In this document: piece after piece, positions 16,403 to 23,858 of the stretch
Layout of the letters: each line of letters starts with the position of its first letter
Position numbering within the stretch: position 1 is the stretch's first letter
Source of the DNA: CAYNST01 sp964546435
Lineage (GTDB): Bacteria; Pseudomonadota; Gammaproteobacteria; Pseudomonadales; Cellvibrionaceae
Direction: 5' to 3'
DNA: 64,000 nucleotides
NCBI GenBank assembly: GCA_964546435.1
Contig: CAZJKJ010000007.1
Coordinates: 17,718 to 81,717, forward strand
Notes under the pieces: model-generated
Databases searched by the model: none
What the model saw: only the letters and a program-made list of their open reading frames with translations
What the model was told of the DNA's origin: nothing
Position numbers and translations under genes: made by a program

Positions 16403-16557
16403 AGTCAGATCCTATCAAGCGAATTGTCATAAAGGCCTTTGTCAAGGCTGCTGGGCTGAAAGCGAGGCGATGTACTTATGAAGAACAGGACGAGGTACTG
16501 CTGAGGTGACGTCGAAATGGCAGGCATAAATAGACTTCGTACTTTCAAGCCAGAGTG

Positions 16558-16585
16558 ATTATAAACAGATTGAAGGGTGAGTCAA
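16558..16585 (-). promoter_or_regulatory. Sigma-70 promoter of the cold-shock gene
   Basis: TTGACT and TATAAT are separated by 16 bp on the minus strand. The predicted start near 16551 leaves a ~150-nt 5' untranslated leader (16403-16551). Confidence 0.75.
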
Positions 16586-16751
16586 GAACCCCGATTGTGT
16601 CACAAAACGCCATGAAATCTTTCTCTCGCCGCGCCGTATACACGGGCTGTGAATGCGGCCACAGCAGACAGGCCGGCGGTCACTCGTGTTATCATGCGCG
16701 GCCATATTCCCAGCAACCATCCGTGTCGGCCGACGGCACTCAGGAGACATT

Positions 16752-17222
16752 ATGGCTCTAGAAATTCGCGATGACCTTGTCGTCACCATTCATTACACAC
16801 TGACTGACGATGAAGGCAATGTCATCGATACTTCCAGCGACGCAGAGCCGCTGCCCTACCTGCATGGCGCCGACAACATAATTCCCGGTCTGGAATCCGC
16901 CCTTGCCGGAAAACGCGAAGGCGACGCCCTTCAGGTCCGCGTATCACCCGCTGACGGCTACGGCGAAATCATTCCTGAACTCATCCAGGTCGTCGATCGC
17001 TCTGCCTTCCAGGGTGTGGAAGCCATCGAGCCGGGCATGAATTTCCAGGCACAGGATCCCAGTGGAAACACGCGCAACATCGTTGTGAAAGACGTATCAG
17101 ATGATTCGGTCACCGTCGATGGCAATCATCCCCTGGCCGGTGTCACTTTGAATTTTGATGTCAATGTCGTCGGCGTTCGCGAAGCAACACCGGAAGAGAT
17201 CGAGCACGGTCACGTCCATTAA
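16752..17222 (+). CDS. FKBP-type peptidyl-prolyl isomerase (SlyD-like)
   Basis: A 156-residue prolyl cis-trans isomerase with an SlyD-type layout: an FKBP half with LPYLHGADNIIPGLESAL, an inserted chaperone flap (~residues 75-120), then the return strand with NHPLAGVTLNFDVNVVGVREAT. The metal-binding His/Cys tail of Escherichia coli SlyD is reduced to HGHVH. AGGAG six bases before the ATG fixes the start. It is a single-gene unit divergent from the cold-shock gene. It probably assists cytosolic folding; a nickel role is not supported by the short tail. Confidence 0.92.
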   Translation: MALEIRDDLVVTIHYTLTDDEGNVIDTSSDAEPLPYLHGADNIIPGLESALAGKREGDALQVRVSPADGYGEIIPELIQVVDRSAFQGVEAIEPGMNFQAQDPSGNTRNIVVKDVSDDSVTVDGNHPLAGVTLNFDVNVVGVREATPEEIEHGHVH

Positions 17223-17228
17223 GCTCGC

Positions 17229-17286
17229 ACCCTCTGATCAAAGACCACTGATCAAGTCTGCATAATGTCCGGCTTGATCAGAGGGT
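17229..17286. repeat. Perfect 13-bp inverted repeat between two plus-strand genes
   Basis: ACCCTCTGATCAA and its reverse complement TTGATCAGAGGGT enclose 32 bases, starting six bases after the SlyD-like gene stop. A further TGATCA lies in the loop. No U-tract follows. It may be a protein-binding site or a long-loop hairpin that ends the upstream transcript. Confidence 0.75.
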
Positions 17287-17338
17287 CCCTGGGACGGTCT
17301 GAGATATCCGGCAACAATCGGGGAAGTCAGGTTAATTC

Positions 17339-17914
17339 ATGAAAAAGGTGATCGGTCTCGCACTGCTTCTGCCCCTGGTTTTCGCAGGGATCTACCGAAT
17401 CTGGTTCACCCGCGACCCTGAACCTCAACCGGCCGTTGAAATACTCCCCGAACGGATCGACACCGCGCCTGCACGAACCGTGCACAGCCCTGAACCCCCG
17501 CGCCAATCTCCGTCGAATGCGCCAACCCCGCCGCCAGTGCCGCCACAGCCCGACCCCACCCTCGCCACAGATTCGAGTTCCGATACCCCCGCCAGCGACC
17601 CCGAACCTGAGAGCCCCTATTCCCGCTTCGAGGATGAACCGACCGATCCGCAGTGGAGCGAAGAACACGAAATAATGATCGAAACATTTCTGTACGGCAG
17701 CCCCGGTTACGTTGATCTGGACATTGAATCCGTCACCTGCAAATCAACTCTATGTGAAATCAAGGTTTCCGAACGGGAAAACACGGTGTGGGCCAAGGTC
17801 GCTCATGATCTGACACGCGCGCAGGGTTGGGAATCGACCGCTTGGAAATACGCGGATTATTATGACGCCAATGGCAAACGAATTATTCACGCCATTGTGG
17901 AAAAATCCCGGTAG
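17339..17914 (+). CDS. Membrane-anchored hypothetical protein with Pro-rich linker
   Basis: A 191-residue protein of unknown function. One N-terminal hydrophobic helix (VIGLALLLPLVFAGIY) would anchor it to the inner membrane or act as a signal peptide. Residues ~27-95 are Pro/Ser/Asp-rich and presumably disordered. The last ~90 residues form a small domain with two cysteines in SVTCKSTLCEIKV (the C-x5-C pair at ~131 and 137) that could form a disulfide in the periplasm. This C-x(4,5)-C-[RKE]-[VI] pattern recurs in uncharacterised gammaproteobacterial exported proteins. No operon partner. Expression as a gene is supported by the normal codon pattern and signal-like start. Confidence 0.7.
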   Translation: MKKVIGLALLLPLVFAGIYRIWFTRDPEPQPAVEILPERIDTAPARTVHSPEPPRQSPSNAPTPPPVPPQPDPTLATDSSSDTPASDPEPESPYSRFEDEPTDPQWSEEHEIMIETFLYGSPGYVDLDIESVTCKSTLCEIKVSERENTVWAKVAHDLTRAQGWESTAWKYADYYDANGKRIIHAIVEKSR

Positions 17915-18039
17915 ACACGCGGCGACCACCGGTTCATTCCTGCGATCCCTTCACGCAGACAGCACTGGCAGAAACGAGTCTGAATATGAAATGGCTTCGA
18001 GATAAAAACAGAGGGTAAAGTTAACCCGTTACGGTCGGC

Positions 18040-18066
18040 CCGTTGAAGCCACTGCGGCTTCAACGG
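18040..18066. terminator. Hairpin between convergent genes
   Basis: The 11-bp stem CCGTTGAAGCC/GGCTTCAACGG has a 5-base loop. It lies between the convergent hypothetical gene (ends 17914) and lipoprotein gene (ends 18088). No U-tract, so termination is likely but unproven. Confidence 0.5.
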
Positions 18067-18087
18067 CCCGGCGTCAGTGCTGCACTC

Positions 18088-18321
18088 TTAATCCGACAGA
18101 TCGTCGTCGCGGTCAGCGTCGTCAATGTTAACGGCTGGAACTTCAATTTCCCGCTTCTCCATTTCGATGTCGACATCAGGCGTATCCACGTCATACTTCG
18201 GCATCTGGCCGCCATCTACGCTCACCTCTGGCATTTCACCTTCCTGGGTCTTGTTTACATCACAGCCAACAGCAGCCAATACCAAACCGAGCGTCACACA
18301 CACTTTTCCTAGCTGGGTCAT
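18088..18321 (-). CDS. Small Asp-rich lipoprotein
   Basis: A 77-residue predicted lipoprotein. The signal peptide ends in the lipobox LAAVGC, so the mature protein begins at Cys20 and Asp at +2 would favour inner-membrane retention by the E. coli rule. The mature part is strongly acidic with alternating Asp/Val (KYDVDTPDVDIEMEKREIEV) and an Asp-rich C-terminus, which suggests cation binding, though this is only compositional. The ribosome site is poor (AGAGAG). Function unknown. Confidence 0.75.
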   Translation of the reverse strand: MTQLGKVCVTLGLVLAAVGCDVNKTQEGEMPEVSVDGGQMPKYDVDTPDVDIEMEKREIEVPAVNIDDADRDDDLSD

Positions 18322-18694
18322 AGTTTTTCTCTCTCTATTTATTTAGATACTGGAAAGTAATCTTGCCGTTTTACTTTTAGCAATCTTTCTAAAGCAACAT
18401 AAATAAAGCAATATAAATGCCAGCCTCAAAAATCCCTTTGAACACCAAGGTTGAACGCTGGTGGGAGTCTACTATCAGAGCACTCCGGGAAAATATCAAG
18501 CCCCAGCTCAGGAATCTGCCCCGATTTCTCTGAAAAACTTACAAAATTTCCGGGACAGATCCTGGGGATTTTCTACCCGCGCCCTTGCACATCCGGGTGT
18601 GGGGTCTATACAGAGAGGGGCGAATGTATTAATTGCCGCTCTGCATCTTAACTTCCTTTTTATGAATTGCTTCAGGCCTGTTTAAACTGGCGCC
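18322..18694. other. Intergenic region between divergent genes
   Basis: 373 bp without a credible gene. It is A/T-rich near 18330-18420 and holds an imperfect direct repeat (AAAGCAACATAAAT, then AAAGCAATATAAAT at about 18391-18419). Promoters for the lipoprotein (minus) and LuxR-type gene (plus) must lie here, but no convincing -35/-10 pair was found. Confidence 0.5.
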
Positions 18695-19333
18695 ATGAAA
18701 AAAATTACCCTCGTTATTGCTGATCACTGCCCCATAGTGCTCGAAGGACTTAATGCGCTTTACAGCACTCAGGATGATCTGGAAGTTGTCGGGGAGGCAG
18801 ACAGTGCGGAGAGCGCCGCTATTCTCTGCGCACGACGCTCGCCCCGGATTATTGTCGCTGAGATGGCGATGCCGGGATTTACCGTGCGCCAGTTTCTGCA
18901 GCAGCTGCGCAAACAAAAATGTCAGACCCCGGTTTTGATCATGACGCACAACCGGGAAGAACAATACGCGGCCGCCAGCCTGCGAGCCGGCGCGCGCGGA
19001 TTTATCAACAAGACCCGTTCCTTGAAAGAAATTCTACTGGCGACCCGCACGGTTGCGAATGGCGGCTTGTTTCTGAGTCCGGATGCGGCGCAACAGATTG
19101 CCCTCGGCAGCATCACAGTCGCAGCGGATGCCCGGACCCGTCGCCCCTTGACCGGTCGCGAGCAGGAGATCCTCATTGAACTGGCGTCCGGCAGCAGCGT
19201 GACCGACATTGCCCGGCGGCTCCATCTCAGCCCCAAAACAGTCAGTACGCACAAAACCCGAATCTGCCAGAAGCTGGGGATTCGCAGTACCTTTGATCTG
19301 GTCAGGTATACGCTCGATCAGGGCATGGTCTGA
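18695..19333 (+). CDS. LuxR-type (NarL/FixJ) response regulator with Asp-to-Glu receiver
   Basis: A 212-residue regulator with a receiver (1-~120) and a C-terminal LuxR helix-turn-helix (~148-208: LTGREQEILIELASGSSVTDIARRL in pieces, then LSPKTVSTHKTRI). The receiver keeps D10, T84 and K106, but the phosphoacceptor position reads IIVAEMAMPG, so Glu56 replaces Asp. The second acidic residue near D10 is Ala. Such receivers cannot form an acyl phosphate normally and Glu can mimic the phosphorylated state. No sensor kinase gene is adjacent. It faces the end of cheB convergently; the target genes are unknown. Confidence 0.9.
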   Translation: MKKITLVIADHCPIVLEGLNALYSTQDDLEVVGEADSAESAAILCARRSPRIIVAEMAMPGFTVRQFLQQLRKQKCQTPVLIMTHNREEQYAAASLRAGARGFINKTRSLKEILLATRTVANGGLFLSPDAAQQIALGSITVAADARTRRPLTGREQEILIELASGSSVTDIARRLHLSPKTVSTHKTRICQKLGIRSTFDLVRYTLDQGMV

Positions 19334-19372
19334 TGAGACCAGAGGCAAATTGCCACAGAAGGCGGGTGCCAG

Positions 19373-20437
19373 TCACCGACCCCGTGCGAACTGATTGATC
19401 GCCTGGGCAATGGCAGCCAGGGGCACCACCTGCACGGCGGCTCCTAGTTCCACCGCTTCTCTCGGCATGCCGTAAACAATGCAGCTGTCGCGATCCTGGG
19501 CAACCGTGTGTGCACCCGCCTGCCGCATGGCCAGCAAACCCTGGGCGCCGTCATCGCCCATTCCGGTCATGATGATTCCCAGCGCATTTTTTCCGGCAGC
19601 CCGAGCCACCGACCGGAACAAAACATCCACGGAGGGCCGGTGACGATTGACCGGCGGACCATCGCCGACACTGACGCAATATTGCGCTCCATTGCGCCGC
19701 AACTGCATGTGGCGCCCGCCCGGGGCGATGAGCACCCGCCCGGGCACTACCCTATCCCCGTCCTTTGCTTCGCTCACTCGACAGGCGCACAGCTTGTCCA
19801 GGCGCTGGGCAAAGGCTGCTGTGAATTTTTCGGGCATGTGCTGCACCACCAGAATACCGGGCGTGGATTCAGGCAGCTGCGTCAGCACCCGCTCCAGCGC
19901 CTGGGTGCCGCCCGTAGACGTCCCCAGGGCGACTACCTGATCGGTGGTCACCGCCAGGGACCCGTTGGCGGTTTCGATGCGGCCGGGCTTCGAGGCGGCC
20001 GTCGGTAACACGGCCCCACTGGTCAGTCGCGGGATGCGGGCCGTCGCCGCGCCTTTGACCACCCGGACCAGGGTCTGTGTCGATGATTCCAGAAAGTCCT
20101 TCAGGCCTATCCGGGGTTTGGTCACGATATCCACTGCACCGGCCGCCAGTGCCTGCAGGGTTGTTTCGGCACCCTTTTCAGTCAGGGTCGAGCAAATCAC
20201 CACCGGAGTGGGACGCTCGGTCATCAGTTTTTTCAGAAAGGTAATGCCATCCATCCGCGGCATTTCCACATCCAGAACGATGACGTCAGGCCAGTCGTTC
20301 TGCATTTTCTGCTGGGCGAAAATCGGATCGGCCGCGGATCCGATCAGCCGGATTGCCGGATCACTGCCCAACACCTCGCTCAGTATCTGCCGCACCACGG
20401 CGGAGTCATCAACAATAAATACGCCGATTTTTTTCAA
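19373..20437 (-). CDS. cheB: Chemotaxis protein-glutamate methylesterase/deamidase CheB
   Basis: A 354-residue enzyme that removes methyl groups from receptor glutamates for adaptation. Receiver: D10/D11 and phosphoacceptor D56 (VIVLDVEMPRMDG). Esterase: catalytic Ser174 in GTSTGG, His200 in VVQHMP and Asp296 in TGMGDDGA. Last gene of the chemotaxis operon, two bases after cheD. Phosphorylation by the operon's CheA is expected. Confidence 0.97.
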   Translation of the reverse strand: MKKIGVFIVDDSAVVRQILSEVLGSDPAIRLIGSAADPIFAQQKMQNDWPDVIVLDVEMPRMDGITFLKKLMTERPTPVVICSTLTEKGAETTLQALAAGAVDIVTKPRIGLKDFLESSTQTLVRVVKGAATARIPRLTSGAVLPTAASKPGRIETANGSLAVTTDQVVALGTSTGGTQALERVLTQLPESTPGILVVQHMPEKFTAAFAQRLDKLCACRVSEAKDGDRVVPGRVLIAPGGRHMQLRRNGAQYCVSVGDGPPVNRHRPSVDVLFRSVARAAGKNALGIIMTGMGDDGAQGLLAMRQAGAHTVAQDRDSCIVYGMPREAVELGAAVQVVPLAAIAQAINQFARGR

Positions 20438-20439
20438 AG

Positions 20440-20964
20440 TCAGGATTCCAGACAGATTTTCGTTTTATCGGCGCTGGCTTTTCCATGCCGAATCCATATT
20501 TTCCCTTCCATCAGACAGAATATGACCTGACGGAATCCATGCCCACCCAGACTTTCCGCGACCACCCGCAACCGGTATTGCTTCGCAAGCAGGTGGGCGG
20601 CGTCAATATTGCCGGTCGCTACTCGCGAGCCGCTTCTATCCGGCCCGGATAACATGTCTGCCGCACCAATGAGCTTGATCTCGCAGTCACGCAAAAGTAT
20701 GCCGCGATCCAGCGCCGCCTTTGCCATCAGCTGAAACGCTTCGTCGGCATAACGCCCGTCCAGTGCAGTCGCCGAATCGCGATTTATCCTGTGAGACAAC
20801 ATGAAATGACACATGCCGCCCAGGCGCTTGTGGGGATGCCAGACTGTCATGGCGATGCAGGAGCCGAGCGTCGTGCGTATGCAATCGGGCGACTTCCCGA
20901 AATGCCATTGGCCAGGCTTCAGGTACAGCTCAGTGCAGGGGACCACGCGCCCTTCAATTCTCAT
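20440..20964 (-). CDS. cheD: Chemoreceptor glutamine deamidase CheD
   Basis: A 174-residue cysteine hydrolase that deamidates receptor glutamines. The catalytic Cys36 is in TTLGSCIAMTVWHP and His53 in GGMCHFML, as in known CheD proteins. Its ATG overlaps the end of cheR by four bases. CheD is absent from E. coli but typical of Che2-like clusters. Confidence 0.95.
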   Translation of the reverse strand: MRIEGRVVPCTELYLKPGQWHFGKSPDCIRTTLGSCIAMTVWHPHKRLGGMCHFMLSHRINRDSATALDGRYADEAFQLMAKAALDRGILLRDCEIKLIGAADMLSGPDRSGSRVATGNIDAAHLLAKQYRLRVVAESLGGHGFRQVIFCLMEGKIWIRHGKASADKTKICLES

Positions 20965-21806
20965 GGCAACTTCCGGAATATTGCCGGCGCGACCTGCTGC
21001 AATCCGCAGTCCAGACCGTTCAGGCTTTCCGAGTGTCCGATAAACAGATACCCGCCGGGCTTCAGGCGGCCGCTCACGCGTTTTACCACTTCGTTTTTTG
21101 TTTCGACCTGAAAATAGATGAGTACATTGCGCAGCAGGATCAGATCGAACATGGGCAAACTCAGCAGGCTTTCCATCAGGTTGACCTGCCGGAATTCCAC
21201 TCTGTTGCGCAAGGCCCGATCGACCAGCAAGGTTCCCGATTCCTCGGCAATTCCCCGCAGGCAGAACCGCTTTAAATATTGCTGGGGAATACCTTCGGTC
21301 CGGCTTAACGGAAACTGGCCGGTTTTCGCTTTCGCCAATACTTGAGTGCTGATGTCGCTGGCGAGGATTTTCCAGTTCCGCATTCCCCGGACATCGGCGA
21401 GCAGCATCGCCACGCTGAACGGCTCCTCTCCTGATGAACAGGCAGCACTCCAGACATTGACGCTCGACGCGGTCGCGCGCTCCGGCAGAACCACCTGCCG
21501 AAGATAATCAAAATGTTTCTGTTCCCGGAAAAAATAGGTTTCGTTAGTGGTCAGCAGGTCGACGACACGATTGTATTCGGCCTGGTTCTGGTCCACATAA
21601 CGGACATAGCTGACGAAATCGGCTAACCCCAGTACCTTGAGGCGTTTGGCCAGCCGCCCCGCTACCATGGTGCGCTTTACCGGAGACAAGTGAATGCCGG
21701 CAGCTTCAAAAATCAATTTCTGAAACCGCCGGAATTCCAGTTCTCCCATGGAGGGCGCCGCGGCAACCGACGCGGGCGTGGACTGTCTGTCATTTAATGG
21801 ACGCAT
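20961..21806 (-). CDS. cheR: Chemotaxis protein methyltransferase CheR
   Basis: A 281-residue SAM-dependent methyltransferase that methylates receptor glutamates. The N-terminal helical domain (FRRFQKLIFEAAGIHLSP) precedes the Rossmann domain, with NVWSAACSSGEEPFSVAML for SAM binding and ILLRNVLIYF, ending in LFIGHSESL. 45 bp follow cheW. No tetratricopeptide or other extension. Confidence 0.96.
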   Translation of the reverse strand: MRPLNDRQSTPASVAAAPSMGELEFRRFQKLIFEAAGIHLSPVKRTMVAGRLAKRLKVLGLADFVSYVRYVDQNQAEYNRVVDLLTTNETYFFREQKHFDYLRQVVLPERATASSVNVWSAACSSGEEPFSVAMLLADVRGMRNWKILASDISTQVLAKAKTGQFPLSRTEGIPQQYLKRFCLRGIAEESGTLLVDRALRNRVEFRQVNLMESLLSLPMFDLILLRNVLIYFQVETKNEVVKRVSGRLKPGGYLFIGHSESLNGLDCGLQQVAPAIFRKLP

Positions 21807-21851
21807 GGCAAGTGGCTCAGACTACAATTTTCCGACTGCAATTAACGGCGC

Positions 21852-22367
21852 TTAAACAGCGTTGCTGATCTGTGCCATTTCTTCGATATCAACCACCCGC
21901 TGCACATCCAGCAGGATGACGAATTCCCCTTGCACTTTGCCCATGCCCGAGATGAAATCCGTACGGATGCGGGCACCGAAATTCGGCGGCGGTTCGATGT
22001 CATCGGCCGGGATTTCCCGCACCTCCGACACCTCATCCACAATAATTCCGACTTCCCGGGTTTCCTGTTCGCCCAGAACGAGCTCCAGGATAACGATGCA
22101 GCTGCGCCGGTTGACCACGCACTGGCCGCGCCCGAAACGCGCCACCAGATCAATGACCGGCACCACGCTGCCTCGCAAGTTAATAACACCGCGAACAAAC
22201 TCCGGCATCATCGGCACGGTCGTGATACTGCCGTGCTCCATGATTTCACGGATATTGAGAATGTTGATCGCGAACATTTCCCTGCTCAACCGGAAAGTCA
22301 GATACTGATTGTCCTCAGCGCCGGTCTCTGGGGATACGGCGGCTTGTTGCCGGACTGCTTGACTCAT
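21852..22367 (-). CDS. cheW: Chemotaxis coupling protein CheW
   Basis: A 171-residue adaptor linking receptors to CheA. The CheW fold is recognised by YLTFRLSREMFAINILNIREI, RGVINLRGSVVPVIDL and the VDEVSEVREI segment. Starts ten bases after the preceding receptor gene ends. Single domain without a receiver, so CheW rather than CheV. Confidence 0.96.
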   Translation of the reverse strand: MSQAVRQQAAVSPETGAEDNQYLTFRLSREMFAINILNIREIMEHGSITTVPMMPEFVRGVINLRGSVVPVIDLVARFGRGQCVVNRRSCIVILELVLGEQETREVGIIVDEVSEVREIPADDIEPPPNFGARIRTDFISGMGKVQGEFVILLDVQRVVDIEEMAQISNAV

Positions 22368-22376
22368 AACCGTCTC

Positions 22377-23791
22377 CTAAAACCGTACAAACGCTGATTC
22401 ATTCACGCTCTGTTCTTCGTCATCTTCCCGAAGCTTCCCGGCGGAGGATTTGCCGGAACGCGGGGGGTGAAGCGTGGTTACCGGTGCCTTGGGTCGCGCG
22501 CGACGAGATCCGCCTGACGCGTTTGCGTCCACCCTGAAAAATGCCATTGCTTGCTGCAGCTGTTCCGCCTGGGAGGACATTTCTTCGGAGGTTGCAGCCA
22601 GCTCTTCGGACGCCGACGCATTTTGCTGAGTCAACTGATTGAGCTGCTCCATGGCGCTGTTGATCTGGCCAACGCCCGCTGATTGTTCACTGGAGGCCGC
22701 CGCTATCTCCTGCACCAGATCCGAGGTGCGCTGAATAGAGGGCACGATTTCGGTCAGCAACCGGCCGGCCCGCTCTGCCAGTTCCACGGACGAACCCGCT
22801 ACCTGACCGATCTCCTGAGCGGCAACCTGACTGCGTTCGGCCAGCTTGCGCACTTCGGCCGCGACCACCGCGAATCCTTTACCATGTTCACCCGCACGCG
22901 CAGCTTCAATGGCCGCGTTCAACGCCAGCAGGTTGGTCTGGTAGGCGATGTCATCAATGATGGAAATTTTCTCGGCGATGCTCTTCATGGCGGTCACGGT
23001 TTGCGCCACCGCCGCACCCCCTTCAACCGCTTCCTTGGAGGCCTTGCCGGCCATGCCGTCGGTCACCTTGGCATTTTCCGTATTCTGGCCAATGGACGCC
23101 GTCATCTGTTCCATGGAGGCCGTGGTTTCTTCGACGCTGGCCGCCTGTTCGCTGGAGGCCTGCGACAGGGACTGACTGGTAGAACTGACCTGCTCCGAGG
23201 CGGATGCAAGATTGTCGGCACCGGCGCGCACCTCGGAAATCACCTGGGATAGTTTTTCCACCATGCGCTGCATTGCGCTCAGCAGTTCTCCGATTTCATC
23301 TGTCGAATCGACATTGACATGCACACTCAGATCGCCATCGGCGAGAGCGTTTGCCGCGTCCAGTGCCTTGGCGATAGGACGACTGATGGACCGCGCAATC
23401 ACCACGCCCATCAGGATACCCAGCAGCACGCCGGCTATCACCAATATCANNNNNNNNNNNNNNNNNNNNNNNNNNNNNNNNNNNNNNNNNNNNNNNNNNN
23501 NNNNNNNNNNNNNNNNNNNNNNNNNNNNNNNNNNNNNNNNNNNNNNNNNGCAGATTCGGTGGTTGCCGAAGCCAGAGCCCGGGTCGAACGGCCCGCGTAA
23601 GCAAGATTAATGTTGGCCTCTTTAATCAGAGACAGTCCCATTAATTCCATCTCATAAAGCTTGTCGGCTTCGTGGCTGATCTGCCCCATGTTTCTGATGC
23701 CGATAAAGCCGACCACCGCCGTTATTGCTGAAATTACCAGGAAAGCGGAAATCAGTTTTGTACCCACTTTCATGTTCTTGAACCATTGCAT
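22377..23791 (-). CDS. Methyl-accepting chemotaxis protein, interrupted by assembly gap
   Basis: A transmembrane receptor. The N-terminal 80 residues (ATG at 23791 with AAGG upstream) contain TM1 (LISAFLVISAITAVVGFIG) and the start of a four-helix-bundle sensor. After the N run the sequence resumes in TM2 (VIAGVLLGILMGVVIA), then HAMP, methylation helices rich in Glu/Gln and the signalling hairpin with IDDIAYQTNLLALNAAIEAA. The C-terminus is a flexible tail ending ESAFVRF, possibly a tether for CheR/CheB. Most of the ligand domain is missing. The two parts are not in one frame across exactly 100 Ns, which indicates an arbitrary gap length rather than a broken gene. The family would need roughly 100 further residues. 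Confidence 0.9.
23450..23549. other. Assembly gap (100 Ns)
   Basis: Exactly 100 undetermined bases inside the receptor gene. The round number suggests a scaffolding placeholder of unknown true size. Confidence 0.98.
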
Positions 23792-23858
23792 AACCTTACT
23801 CTCCCATGTCGGCTTCCCGACGCTACCATGTACTGCCTGACTGACGTCGAGACAACCG

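Noticed and set aside
18451..18651. Cys-containing 66-codon frame
   Set aside because: No ribosome site, no conserved pattern and overlapping alternative frames; treated as intergenic.
22377..23791. Receptor gene as a pseudogene because frames disagree across the gap
   Set aside because: The 100 Ns are a placeholder of unknown length, so frame across it carries no information.
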